NCBI GenBank assembly: GCA_013178185.1
Contig: JABLXC010000006.1
Coordinates: 62,001 to 126,000 of the forward strand
Length of the DNA stretch: 64,000 nucleotides
Direction of reading: 5' to 3'
Source of the DNA: Anaerolineae bacterium
Lineage (GTDB): Bacteria; Chloroflexota; Anaerolineae; Anaerolineales; Anaerolineaceae
The translations under genes and the position numbers were made by a program. This document shows positions 9,347-17,639 of this stretch, piece after piece. Position 1 is the first letter of the stretch. Each line of letters starts with the position of its first letter. The notes beneath the pieces are model-generated. The model was not told the DNA's origin, made no database searches, and worked only from the letters and a program-made list of their open reading frames with translations.

Positions 9347-9362
9347 GCCCTTTTCTCTCGTG

Positions 9363-10160
9363 TTATGGTAAAGGTGTGATGGTAAAGCTTTCAATGGTAG
9401 CGATCGAACCGTTGTTGACCGCCATGCCGGCGCTTCCTTCACGGTAAAGGTCGTCTTCTCCTGTCAGCGCTTGTACTCCATCAATATAGGCTGCAAACGT
9501 ATTCCCTTCTACCAGCACTTGCACATCATGCGGAGCGTTCCAATCAAAGTCAGGCGGAAGAGTGGCGCTAGCTATCGGTGGAAATAACTGGCTTCCTTTG
9601 ACCCATTTGCTGAAAAAGATCAAACCTGGATCTGCCGCGTTCTTTTTCTCATATTCGAACATATACCCTTCGCCGTTTCGCAGGTGATTGGCCCGGAAGT
9701 AAACGCCGAAACCGTTATAACTGTTTTTGATGTTCTTCAATTGCACTCCCCTGGCTGTTACGACATAATCGCTTTGCGAAAAGTTTTTAACCAGCATAGC
9801 GGATAAGGGCTCCCCGGAAGCCTTTCCATCCGCTGCGCTCCATTTGCCCTTCCACAAGCTGGCTTGCAGGGTTAGCCATCCGGAGAGTTTTTCATCTAAG
9901 AAATTGTCTTCAAATAACGCTTTTGGTTCGCTGGTTTCAGTTTCTTTTGGTGTGTCTGTACTACCAGGATTTACTGGCGTAGAGACGCCAGGAACTTCTG
10001 TACTTGGTGGAAAAAGACTCGAGATTCCTTTATAAATATCCTGCAGGCTTACCCCTGCAATACTAAGGACAGCTATTACGATCAATACCAGCAAAGCGAT
10101 TAGAATAACGTATTCGGCGGTTCCTTGCCCGGCCCTGTTTTTAATGATTCGGGGATACAA
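9363..10160 (-). CDS. Flp/TadE-type pilin-like protein with jelly-roll tail
   Basis: The frame can start at GTG 10166, but the GGAGG motif directly abuts that codon. TTG 10160 has GGAGG at 5 nt and is preferred (265 aa). The N-terminus has the short basic leader, GQGTAEY motif and following hydrophobic helix (about 10-40) of Flp/TadE-like proteins, which are processed by prepilin-type peptidases. A Pro/Thr-rich linker (about 48-75) leads to a roughly 180-aa beta-rich domain (FEDNFLDEKLSGW to the end) resembling LamG or DUF1080-like concanavalin folds, which often bind carbohydrate. It is far larger than a normal Flp pilin, so it may be a minor or tip pilin. No tad secretion genes are in the window. 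Confidence 0.65.
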   Translation of the reverse strand: MYPRIIKNRAGQGTAEYVILIALLVLIVIAVLSIAGVSLQDIYKGISSLFPPSTEVPGVSTPVNPGSTDTPKETETSEPKALFEDNFLDEKLSGWLTLQASLWKGKWSAADGKASGEPLSAMLVKNFSQSDYVVTARGVQLKNIKNSYNGFGVYFRANHLRNGEGYMFEYEKKNAADPGLIFFSKWVKGSQLFPPIASATLPPDFDWNAPHDVQVLVEGNTFAAYIDGVQALTGEDDLYREGSAGMAVNNGSIATIESFTITPLP

Positions 10161-10268
10161 ATTCACCTCCAGGGCATTCTGAAAGTTATACTCAATTTCT
10201 TCTAATTATACCGTCTATATCTTTGTCGTTTCTTTGCGATTCTGTAATATATTTCTCTTGTGCGTTTC

Positions 10269-10298
10269 TTGTTTCTGCTACGGAAAATTTGATAGAAT
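10269..10298 (+). promoter_or_regulatory. Candidate sigma-70 promoter of the metal-binding lipoprotein
   Basis: TTGTTT at 10269-10274 and TAGAAT at 10293-10298 are separated by 18 nt. The predicted start site lies about 40 nt upstream of the lipoprotein ATG at 10346. The -35 box is weak. Confidence 0.4.
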
Positions 10299-10345
10299 AG
10301 GGGACATTTTTGTCGTTGAAAATTATTTTCGATAAGGAATTTTTT

Positions 10346-11269
10346 ATGAGACCATACAGCTGGTTTATTTTTATCTTATGTCTTGTAATGGCGGGCTGTT
10401 CGCCGATTCAAGAAACTGTCAGTTTACCATCCAGCGGTTTAAAGGTTCTGGCTGCTGAATCTTTCCTGGCGGATATTGTTCAAAATGTCGTCGGAAATCG
10501 CGCCCAGGTAGATTCGCTCGTTCCAGCCGGATTGGATCCTCATGCTTTTGAGCCCACACCGCAAGATATTGTGCGGATCACGAATTGCGATGTAATTGTC
10601 CTCAATGGCGGCGGGTTGGAAGGGTGGGCGCAAAATGTATTTGAGAACCTCCAGGGAAACCAATTGGTATTGGAAGCGTCTAAAGGACTCACAAGCCGCC
10701 AACCTGTGAAAGAAACCGCAGATCTCCAGGATGATCACGAAGGAGACCCTCATTTTTGGCTTGATCCCAATCTGGTAGTCTATTACGTGGAAAATATTCG
10801 CGATGGTTTCATCCAGGTTGACCCTGCTGGAGAAAACGAATATCGTCAAAATGCGAAGACGTATATCGAGCAGTTGAAAGAGCTGGATGCCTGGATACAA
10901 ACACAGGTCAATCAAATCCCTTTAGGGCGACGGCTTTTGGTGACCAATCATGAAAGTTTTGGATATTTTGCAGACCGTTATGGTTTTCGAGTGGTCGGCG
11001 CGGTGATTCCCAGCGTCAGCACAGGAGCTTCGCCATCTGCGCAGCAGATGGCAGAGCTGATCACCCAGATTCGCGTTTCTGGCGCACCGGCAATTTTTCT
11101 GGAAACAGGAGCAAACCCACAGCTCGCCAATCAAATTAGCGCTGAAACCGGGGTTAAGGTTGTCACTAATCTCAGCACGCATTCCATACCACCAGATACT
11201 GACTTTGGTTCTGGATATATTGCCATGATGAAGTCGAATGTGGCTGCAATTGTAAGCGCTCTGAAATAA
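10346..11269 (+). CDS. Zn/Mn-type ABC solute-binding lipoprotein (ZnuA-like)
   Basis: Start at ATG 10346 (AAGGA 7 nt upstream), which opens a lipoprotein signal with lipobox MAGC. The open frame from 10310 lacks these. The 307-aa product matches the cluster A-I metal-binding family: GLDPHAFEPTPQD (His ligand 1), GDPHFWLDP (His ligand 2), TNHESFGYFADRYGF (His ligand 3), and the conserved LETGANPQLANQI region near the fourth ligand. It would deliver Zn or Mn to an ABC importer on the outer face of the membrane. No permease or ATPase lies beside it, so it must partner with a distant transporter or act alone. The metal cannot be decided from sequence. Confidence 0.85.
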   Translation: MRPYSWFIFILCLVMAGCSPIQETVSLPSSGLKVLAAESFLADIVQNVVGNRAQVDSLVPAGLDPHAFEPTPQDIVRITNCDVIVLNGGGLEGWAQNVFENLQGNQLVLEASKGLTSRQPVKETADLQDDHEGDPHFWLDPNLVVYYVENIRDGFIQVDPAGENEYRQNAKTYIEQLKELDAWIQTQVNQIPLGRRLLVTNHESFGYFADRYGFRVVGAVIPSVSTGASPSAQQMAELITQIRVSGAPAIFLETGANPQLANQISAETGVKVVTNLSTHSIPPDTDFGSGYIAMMKSNVAAIVSALK

Positions 11270-11421
11270 GTTGTTTTCACGTTATTAATCATTTTTTAAG
11301 AATGGTTTTGCATGTGTAGCCAAAAAGACATTAATGGGTTAATATTACTGTGTCGACTCCTTACCTGCGCCCAACGTCCAGGCAACTTGTCGGCCTAATT
11401 TTCATCACAAAGGACGTTCCC

Positions 11422-12759
11422 ATGGAAATCGTTGTTCCAAAATCAGAATCCCTTATCCGGCGCCGCGCCACTCGCGGAGAGCGCTGGGCCTGGTATATGT
11501 ACGATTTTGGCAATTCGGCTTATGCTGCTGTGGTCACGCTGGCAGTGTATTCCGCTTATTTCAAACAACAAGTCGTCGGCGGCGCCGAAGGTTCTCGCCT
11601 GTGGGGTCTTTCAGTGGGTATTGCCATGCTGGTTGTGGCTATTACTTCGCCGATTTTGGGGGCGCTGGCGGATTTCTCTGCCGCTAAGAAACGATTATTA
11701 TTGGTCTTTACGGCAATCTCGGTAGTATTTACCGCGATGTTGTTTTTTGTTCAGCAGGGCGATATTGTGATTGGGATGGTATTTTTTATCCTGGCTGAAA
11801 TCGGTTATCGCGGCGCGCAGGTTTTTTATGACGCCCTGTTGCCAGATATTGCCTCTGAGGACGAGATGGGGCAGGTATCTGGGAATGGCTGGGCAATCGG
11901 CTCTTTTGGTGGCATTGTTTGCCTCTTGATCGTCCTGGCGTTGATCACTCTGGTTAAGGGCACCTTTGTCATCCGGTTGGCGTTTATCATTACCGCTGTT
12001 TTTTATGCAGTTTCTACGATCCCTGCTTTTCTGAAAATACAAGAAAAATCGCAGCCCCAGGTTCTGCCGCCGGGCGAGAGCTACTTAAGTGTCCCATTCC
12101 GCCGTCTTGTAGAAACATTTAAGACCAGCCGTGATTATAAAGAATTCATTAAATTCATGGTTGCTTTCCTGGTGTACAACGATGGCATCATGATGACGCT
12201 GGATTTTGCCGCTATTATCGGCGCCGTTCTCTTTGGGATGAATCAGCAGCAACTCATCGTTTTTATGATTATCGTCCAGATCACCAGCGTGGGGGGTGCA
12301 TATCTTTTTGGACAGATGGCAGGGCGTTGGGGCAGTAAATTTGCATTGGTGCTTTCCATTATCATGATGATTTTTACAGTTAGTGGTTTATTGATTGTTG
12401 ACTCTCTGGCGATGTTCAATGTGTTAGGCGCTTTGGCCGGTTTTGCGCTGACAGGTGTGCAATCGGTCAGCCGGACGATGGTCAGCCAAATGGCGCCCCC
12501 CAGCAAAGTCACCGAGTTTTATGGATTCTTCTCCATTGCGGGACGTACTTCTTCGTTTATCGGACCTACCCTTTATGGCCTGATCGCGGCAAGCGCGGCT
12601 GGTTGGTATTCTCGCCAGGGTTATGATCTCTTAAGCGCTGAGCAGCACGGCTTGCGGATCGCGGTACTTTCAATTATTGCTTTCCTGGCGGCTGGTCTGG
12701 TGTTGCTGATGTTTGTTCGCCAGAAACGGCACATGAAAGCGATTCAGACGGAAGTATGA
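11422..12759 (+). CDS. MFS transporter, UMF1 / Atg22-like family
   Basis: Start at ATG 11422 (AAAGGA upstream). The GTG at 11350 adds an unlikely leader. The 445-aa protein has about 12 hydrophobic segments and the family's hallmark near the N-terminus, YMYDFGNSAYAA, plus RGAQVFYDALLPDI and GVQSVSRTMVSQM. UMF1 proteins are major-facilitator exporters related to yeast Atg22, a vacuolar amino-acid effluxer. Bacterial substrates are mostly unknown. The stop overlaps the acyltransferase start by ATGA, so the two are co-translated. Confidence 0.8.
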   Translation: MEIVVPKSESLIRRRATRGERWAWYMYDFGNSAYAAVVTLAVYSAYFKQQVVGGAEGSRLWGLSVGIAMLVVAITSPILGALADFSAAKKRLLLVFTAISVVFTAMLFFVQQGDIVIGMVFFILAEIGYRGAQVFYDALLPDIASEDEMGQVSGNGWAIGSFGGIVCLLIVLALITLVKGTFVIRLAFIITAVFYAVSTIPAFLKIQEKSQPQVLPPGESYLSVPFRRLVETFKTSRDYKEFIKFMVAFLVYNDGIMMTLDFAAIIGAVLFGMNQQQLIVFMIIVQITSVGGAYLFGQMAGRWGSKFALVLSIIMMIFTVSGLLIVDSLAMFNVLGALAGFALTGVQSVSRTMVSQMAPPSKVTEFYGFFSIAGRTSSFIGPTLYGLIAASAAGWYSRQGYDLLSAEQHGLRIAVLSIIAFLAAGLVLLMFVRQKRHMKAIQTEV

Positions 12760-13508
12760 AATTGAACGCGGCAGAAAGCCAGCCCTTGATCCAATATCCG
12801 CGCCGCCAGACGATCCGATCTCTTTTGCGGGCTGGAATTCGCCTGGTTTTGCCGTTAGTAGCTGACGTTGAGGTTGTTGGCCGTGAGAACATGCCTCAAA
12901 AAGGGCCCCTGCTCGTGGTCAGCAACCATTTTAGTTTCCTTGATCCCGTTGCGCTGATCAAAATTACGGATTGGCCGATGGAATTTATTGGCGGGGTGCG
13001 CCGGCCCAACGCACCTGCTCTTGTTAATTGGTTTCCGGATGCCTGGGGGATTTTACCGGCTTACCGAGGCTCAGTAGCCCGCGGCACCATTCTGGCTTCT
13101 AAATCTGCCCTGGCGCAGGGCGGCGTACTGGTCATCTTCCCAGAAGGAGGCAGCTGGGCGACTGTTCTCCGCCCTCCCAGGCCGGGCGCTGCCTTCCTAT
13201 CGACGGTATGTAATGCGCCGATCCTCCCTGTGGGTTTGAACGGCCTGACCGAAGTGTTTCCAAAATTACGAAAAGGCAAACGCGCCAGGGTGCATATCGA
13301 GATTGGCAAGCCGTTTGGGCCTTTCTTTGTGTCCGAGCGCGGGGAGACCAATCGCAGCCGCCTGGAAGAGATTGGAAACGAAATGATGCGACGCATTGCA
13401 GAATTAATTTCACCCGCTCAGCGAGGTTTTTATTCAGACAATCCTACAATCCGAGAAGCTGCCAAAGGAACTGAGATTTACCCCTGGGCTGAAAAGCCAG
13501 AACTTTGA
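12756..13508 (+). CDS. 1-acyl-glycerol-3-phosphate acyltransferase (PlsC family)
   Basis: 250 aa, starting at the ATGA overlap with the transporter gene. The catalytic HX4D motif is NHFSFLD (His58, Asp63), and the glycerol-phosphate-binding motif III appears as FPEGGSW (about 128-134). The family moves an acyl chain to lysophosphatidic acid at the inner membrane face to make phosphatidic acid. No long membrane helix is obvious beyond a hydrophobic patch around residues 25-40. The acceptor in this subfamily could be another lysolipid. A terminator follows at once. Confidence 0.85.
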   Translation: MKLNAAESQPLIQYPRRQTIRSLLRAGIRLVLPLVADVEVVGRENMPQKGPLLVVSNHFSFLDPVALIKITDWPMEFIGGVRRPNAPALVNWFPDAWGILPAYRGSVARGTILASKSALAQGGVLVIFPEGGSWATVLRPPRPGAAFLSTVCNAPILPVGLNGLTEVFPKLRKGKRARVHIEIGKPFGPFFVSERGETNRSRLEEIGNEMMRRIAELISPAQRGFYSDNPTIREAAKGTEIYPWAEKPEL

Positions 13509-13526
13509 TCCTTGGTGTGAAATTGG

Positions 13527-13563
13527 AACAATGAGACACACTCCGGTGCGTCTCATTGTTTAT
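13527..13563 (+). terminator. Terminator after the acyltransferase gene
   Basis: Long hairpin with arms starting AACAATGAGAC (13527) and ending GTCTCATTGTT (13560). There is one internal mismatch, a 4-nt loop, and a short T-rich tail. It may work in both directions, since the next gene is convergent. Confidence 0.8.
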
Positions 13564-13703
13564 TAGCAAGAAAGACTTTGAGCCTTCTCAACGGATTGTG
13601 ATGGGCGCTGGATGTATTTGCCTAAAAGTAATTTGCTATATCTTTGCCGCTGAGTGGGTGCAGTATTTCAAAGACCAGGAGTATCGCCAGACCTGCCCTT
13701 AGT

Positions 13704-14891
13704 TTAATGGATAGGCCACTCTGCTAATTTCTTTCCCCTTACAAAGACATTCGAAATATCCGCTGGCGTAGCGCGGTACACAATGGATGCAATCAGATCG
13801 TTGGAATAGGTCAAGTTAGGGCTGTTCAGATCGTAAACGATGAAACTGGCCTCTTTGCCAGGGGCCAGGCTGCCGAGCTGATCATCAAGGTGCAGCGCCC
13901 TGGCGCCATAGATCGTACCTGCTTTGAAAAGCGTCAATGGATCCATCGCCGCCGCCGAGAGAGCGAGTCCACAGGCAATCCGTCCGCCGGCTTGCATTTC
14001 TCCCATCATATCAGGCGGTACGAGCATGATGTTGTCGGTTCCTAAACCGAAGGACAATCCGATTTCTCGCCATATTCCCAGTGGCGGCAATCCCTCGCCA
14101 AGAATGGCGTTAGACCGCGGGCATGATACCGCGCCCACGTTGTTTTGGATAAGGTAGGTTAAATCGTCTTTGGGGGTATGAACCAGATGGATCAGAAAGT
14201 CCATCCCGCAATCTACGCCGCGCCGCGCTTCGCTCCTTCCGGTGGTTTGTAAGGAATGAGTCGTATATTCTGGCAATTCATCCACGTGCATGGCAAGGAT
14301 TTTCTTGGGATATTGCTTTCTTAGTTTGTGTAAGAAAAATTCGGGATATGCAGTAATTTGCCGAATGCCGAGCCCATCGCTGAATTCAAGAATCTCTTCG
14401 GCTTCTTTCTCAAGGAGTTGGATGTCCTGGCCTTCCTTAGGTCTTGCAAAAATGCGCACATGAATTGGCAATCCGCTGGCAGCCTGCTGTAACATCCGCG
14501 TTCCGGGCAATCCCTGTTCGCGGAAATCGCCGCAGGCAATCACGCCGTTGCACAGCATTTCCCGCAGGCCATGGCGCATCATGGCGATATGCGTTTCAGG
14601 GTCTAGATGACTTATGAAGCGGTGTTTCAAACCATCTGGCGGTTGGACGACCTTCTCCATGGGCAAGCCGCTGCCGAGTTCTTTGGCGCCCGTATCGCCT
14701 AAATGAGTGTGTGCATTGATGAACATGGGGCAGAGCAGTTTTCCCGCCATGTCAATGACGGGTGTATTTTCCGGGACGGCTCCGATTATTTTGATTTGAT
14801 CGCCCGCGATGGTCAATGCAGCGTTATCTAAAATCTGACCATCATCGCCCACAATGATTTTTGCGCCGGTGATGCATAGTGAATTTTCCAT
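13704..14891 (-). CDS. Amidohydrolase, nucleobase/adenosine-deaminase-like
   Basis: 395 aa, metal-dependent hydrolase of the ATZ/TRZ, SAH-deaminase and guanine-deaminase group. An N-terminal beta-sandwich half precedes the TIM barrel. Metal ligands seen: HxH in INAHTHLGD (His61, His63), His in LAMHVDE, His in IHLVHTPKDD and Asp in GLGTDNIML. The C-terminal GSLAPGKEASFIVYD closes the composite domain. Substrates of this group include deaminated purines or pyrimidines and their nucleosides. It is 14 nt behind the GntR gene and divergent from a BMC operon carrying rpiB and deoC, so a role in nucleoside or related catabolism is a reasonable inference, not proven. Confidence 0.8.
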   Translation of the reverse strand: MENSLCITGAKIIVGDDGQILDNAALTIAGDQIKIIGAVPENTPVIDMAGKLLCPMFINAHTHLGDTGAKELGSGLPMEKVVQPPDGLKHRFISHLDPETHIAMMRHGLREMLCNGVIACGDFREQGLPGTRMLQQAASGLPIHVRIFARPKEGQDIQLLEKEAEEILEFSDGLGIRQITAYPEFFLHKLRKQYPKKILAMHVDELPEYTTHSLQTTGRSEARRGVDCGMDFLIHLVHTPKDDLTYLIQNNVGAVSCPRSNAILGEGLPPLGIWREIGLSFGLGTDNIMLVPPDMMGEMQAGGRIACGLALSAAAMDPLTLFKAGTIYGARALHLDDQLGSLAPGKEASFIVYDLNSPNLTYSNDLIASIVYRATPADISNVFVRGKKLAEWPIH

Positions 14892-14905
14892 TCGATAAGT
14901 TCATC

Positions 14906-15643
14906 CTATTTGGTTAAACGGATCAAGTAGCGATAGCGATCGCCCCGGTAAAGTATCTTTACAAATTCCACTGGCTCCCTGTTTTGATTGTACAGCAGGC
15001 GTTCGTTTAAGAGAAGCGGCGCTCCTGGTTTAATTTGCAGCAGGCTGGCTTCATACGGAGTGGCCAGCGTTACTTCCAGGGTTTCATCGGCTTCAGTAGG
15101 GATTATGTTATATTTTTCCTGCAAAATGCGGTACAGCGAACCGGTGGCATCCAGGTCTTCGCGCGTGATCGTTTGGTTTTCGGCGAGCTTTAAGAAAGAA
15201 GTTTGTAGCCCTATGGGGATATTATCCCCCAGGCGAATGCGCTCAACCCGTAATACTTTTGCGTCCGGCGGCAGTTCCAGGCGTTGGAGGACTTCTTCTG
15301 ATGGCGTCAGGCGTTCGATGCTCTGGATGATCTGTCCAGGTTGGATGCCCCGCCGCAGCATGTCCTCGGAAAAACTGGTTAACTCTTGGATGCCCTTTTG
15401 TAATTTTTGCGGCGAGACAAAAGTGCCGCGCCCGTGCTCCCGATAGATAAAGCCTTGTTTCTCCAGGTAGTCAATCGCCTGACGGATGGTCGTGCGGCTG
15501 ATATTATATTGGGATTCGAGCACCCGCTCAGAGGGGATCGGGGTGCGCGGTGGCCACTCGCCCGCCAGTATTTTCTGCCTCAGGATATTGGCGAGTTGAT
15601 AATATTTTGGGATGATATCGTAGGGATTAATAGTTGTTGACAT
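14906..15643 (-). CDS. GntR/HutC-family regulator (HTH + UTRA)
   Basis: 245 aa. The N-terminal winged helix (about 8-75) contains the GntR signature PSERVLESQYNISRTTIRQA. The C-terminal UTRA ligand-binding domain spans about 95-240 and ends VKILYRGDRYRYLI. It is transcribed away from the BMC operon, with the amidohydrolase behind it, and its start lies on top of the -35 box of the BMC promoter. This fits an effector-responsive repressor of both directions. UTRA effectors are usually sugar phosphates or small acids, so a pathway phosphoester is a plausible inducer. Confidence 0.85.
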   Translation of the reverse strand: MSTTINPYDIIPKYYQLANILRQKILAGEWPPRTPIPSERVLESQYNISRTTIRQAIDYLEKQGFIYREHGRGTFVSPQKLQKGIQELTSFSEDMLRRGIQPGQIIQSIERLTPSEEVLQRLELPPDAKVLRVERIRLGDNIPIGLQTSFLKLAENQTITREDLDATGSLYRILQEKYNIIPTEADETLEVTLATPYEASLLQIKPGAPLLLNERLLYNQNREPVEFVKILYRGDRYRYLIRLTK

Positions 15644-15665
15644 TCGCCCGATCCAATGGTAAACT
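15637..15665 (+). promoter_or_regulatory. Sigma-70 promoter of the BMC operon
   Basis: A perfect TTGACA (15637-15642) and TAAACT (15660-15665) are 17 nt apart. Transcription should start near 15672, giving a leader of about 75 nt before the GTG of rpiB. The -35 overlaps the first codons of the divergent gntR. Confidence 0.7.
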
Positions 15666-15685
15666 ATAGTTATAGGGTTGTCATG

Positions 15686-15697
15686 TGGTCACTACCA
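15686..15697. promoter_or_regulatory. Candidate GntR operator at the BMC promoter
   Basis: Inverted repeat TGGT-CACT-ACCA placed about 15 nt after the predicted transcription start. Its position between divergent gntR and the BMC operon fits an operator for the GntR regulator. It is short, so the assignment is tentative. Confidence 0.4.
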
Positions 15698-15746
15698 GTT
15701 AATATTATCCACTATTTTTCCAAAGAACTCAAGAGGGATTTTTCTG

Positions 15747-16361
15747 GTGGGACAGATATCTGAGAAAGAGCTCCATGAAATTGTTGAGCGCGTTGTCCGG
15801 CAAACAATGGGCGCTGGTAGCGTGGTTACTCCATCTTCTGTCCTAAAACCGGTATCGCCTCCTTCTCAGCCCATCCCCCAAGCTCAAATGGAGACGAAGC
15901 CAACTTCTAAACCTGTTGTGGCAATAGGCGCTGACCATGGTGGGTTTGAGTTGAAAGAAATTCTCAAAAAAGAAATTGCCGAAATGGGATTTGAGCTGGT
16001 GGATGTGGGCACCAACGGAAAAGAACCTTGTGATTATCCCGACTTTGCGCTAGCGGTTGCCCAATTGGTGAGCTCGGGAAAAGCCTGGCGCGGGATTATG
16101 ATCGATGGCGCCGGTATTGGGAGCTGTATGGTGGCGAATAAGGTTCCCGGCGTTTTGGCAGGTATGGCTTATGATGTGTCCACGGCGATTAATGGCCGGG
16201 AACACAATAATGCCAACCTTCTCACCCTGGGGGCAGGGCTTATCGGCATAAACCTTGCCAGGCAAATTGTCAAAACCTGGCTCACCACTGAGTTTGGCGG
16301 CGGACGCCACGCCAACCGGGTCGATAAAATCCTGGCGGTCGAAAAACAATTTTTCAAATAG
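15747..16361 (+). CDS. rpiB: RpiB-like sugar-phosphate isomerase, BMC cargo
   Basis: Start set at GTG 15747 (AGAGGG upstream). The TTG at 15678 would cover the operator region. 204 aa. Residues 4-22 form an amphipathic helix ([19 protein letters not shown]) followed by a Pro/Ser linker (to about 55), the layout of an encapsulation peptide. The RpiB fold follows: [10 protein letters not shown] (61-70), REHNNAN (151-157), GGGRHANR (184-191). The catalytic Cys of the E. coli enzyme (ICGTGIG) is Asp120 here (IDGAGIG), and the Glu used by the mycobacterial type is also absent. Cys127 is close by. First gene of the BMC operon. Ribose/ribulose 5-phosphate isomerisation is expected, but a different pentose phosphate is possible. 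Confidence 0.85.
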   Translation: MGQISEKELHEIVERVVRQTMGAGSVVTPSSVLKPVSPPSQPIPQAQMETKPTSKPVVAIGADHGGFELKEILKKEIAEMGFELVDVGTNGKEPCDYPDFALAVAQLVSSGKAWRGIMIDGAGIGSCMVANKVPGVLAGMAYDVSTAINGREHNNANLLTLGAGLIGINLARQIVKTWLTTEFGGGRHANRVDKILAVEKQFFK

Positions 16362-16371
16362 GGAAAGTACA

Positions 16372-17310
16372 ATGGTCCCAGATGCAAAGTTGGTCGAGAA
16401 CCTGGTTGAAATTATTACGCGCGAAGTTCTGATTGCTCTGGTTGAGAACGAGCAGAAAGCTCAAACGCCCGAGGGCGGTGAATGCAAGTTCGCGTGTGCA
16501 GAAGGATTGTGTGTGAAGACCTGTTTTGACCGTACTGGCCAGGTGGTTAGCGCTGGTGCAGACCGGCTTTCTTCGACTTTGGGCGCAATCCCTCAGGACT
16601 TGAACCTGGCGGGCATGATTGATCACACCCTGCTCAAGCCAGACGCCACCCCCGATCAAATTGCCCAGCTTTGTTTTGAAGCGCGGAAATATAAATTCGC
16701 TTCGGTTTGCATAAACCCAGCCTGGGTGCCTCTCTGCGCCGAGTTGTTGAAGGGAACCTCTGTAAAAGTTTGTACTGTGATCGGATTTCCGCTTGGTGCT
16801 ACAGCCCCAGAGGTGAAAACATTCGAGGCTACCAATGCGATCAATCAAGGCGCGACTGAGATTGATATGGTCATTAACATTGGCGCATTGAAAGCGCGCG
16901 ACCTTGACCTGGTTGCAAAAGATATCCGCGGCGTTGTTGTGGCTTCTCACAGCCGGAATGTGCTTGTTAAGGTCATTATCGAGACGGCGTTGTTGACCGA
17001 TGAAGAAAAAGTGATTGCCTGCTTGCTCTCCAAAGAAGCGGGCGCTGATTTTGTCAAAACTTCTACAGGCTTTTCTGGTGGCGGCGCTACGGTCAAAGAT
17101 ATCGCTTTGATGCGCCGGGTTGTCGGTCCGGAGATGGGGGTTAAGGCTTCGGGCGGGGTTCGCACTTATGAAGATGCCGAAAGCATGATCAAAGCGGGCG
17201 CTACACGGATTGGCGCCAGCGCAGGCGTTAAAATCATTCAAGGTCCCAGCGCTGCGAGCCCGGCCAAGCCGGCTGAGCAGGCGGCAGCCCCAGCCGCGAA
17301 AAGCTATTAA
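16372..17310 (+). CDS. deoC: Deoxyribose-phosphate aldolase with BMC targeting extension
   Basis: Start at ATG 16372, 10 nt after rpiB (GGGAAAG upstream). The longer frame from 16255 lies inside rpiB. 312 aa against about 220-250 for ordinary DeoC. Residues 4-28 are an amphipathic helix ([18 protein letters not shown]), then a four-Cys motif CX3CX4CX3C (Cys38, 42, 47, 51). The class I aldolase barrel spans about 75-292: Schiff-base Lys229 in DFVKTSTGF, proton-relay Lys258 in GVKASGG, Asp165 in EIDMV. An Ala/Pro-rich tail ends the protein. DeoC cleaves 2-deoxyribose 5-phosphate to acetaldehyde and glyceraldehyde 3-phosphate, and in the shell the aldehyde would feed the neighbouring dehydrogenase. 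The Cys motif suggests a metal or Fe-S site. Confidence 0.9.
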   Translation: MVPDAKLVENLVEIITREVLIALVENEQKAQTPEGGECKFACAEGLCVKTCFDRTGQVVSAGADRLSSTLGAIPQDLNLAGMIDHTLLKPDATPDQIAQLCFEARKYKFASVCINPAWVPLCAELLKGTSVKVCTVIGFPLGATAPEVKTFEATNAINQGATEIDMVINIGALKARDLDLVAKDIRGVVVASHSRNVLVKVIIETALLTDEEKVIACLLSKEAGADFVKTSTGFSGGGATVKDIALMRRVVGPEMGVKASGGVRTYEDAESMIKAGATRIGASAGVKIIQGPSAASPAKPAEQAAAPAAKSY

Positions 17311-17327
17311 ACCCTGGAGATAAACTC

Positions 17328-17621
17328 ATGCTGATCGCAAAAGTGATTGGGACGACAGTTTCTACCATCAAGGATGAAAAACTTCAAGGGCGCAAGCTCT
17401 TGATTGTTCGTCAAACGGATGAGCGCGGCAATCCGGTTGGCAAACCTTATGTGGCGGTGGATACGGTGGATGCAGGGGTGGGTGATTTGGTACTTACCTG
17501 CGCCGGTTCATCTGCGCGCCAGACGACGATCACAAAGGACACGCCGGTGGATGCAGTCATCATGTCGATAATCGATTCGCTGGAGGTAGAGGGCGAATTG
17601 GTTTTCAGGAAATCCAGATAA
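17328..17621 (+). CDS. BMC-P vertex shell protein (EutN/CcmL family), copy 1
   Basis: 97 aa, the normal size of the family. The conserved start MLIAKVIGTTVSTIKDEKLQ, the GRKLLIV strand, and VAVDTVDAGVGDLVL are classic EutN/CcmL features. These proteins form pentamers that cap the vertices of the icosahedral shell. It is placed 17 nt after deoC and 18 nt before the aldehyde dehydrogenase gene. One of three BMC-P genes in the operon; this one is the most canonical. Confidence 0.93.
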   Translation: MLIAKVIGTTVSTIKDEKLQGRKLLIVRQTDERGNPVGKPYVAVDTVDAGVGDLVLTCAGSSARQTTITKDTPVDAVIMSIIDSLEVEGELVFRKSR

Positions 17622-17639
17622 CTGTAATGTGAGAATCTT

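Noticed and set aside
16354-17241. Long minus-strand open frame of 295 codons across deoC
   Set aside because: It is antisense to a gene with clear DeoC motifs and BMC context. No family resemblance, odd composition and no ribosome-binding site.
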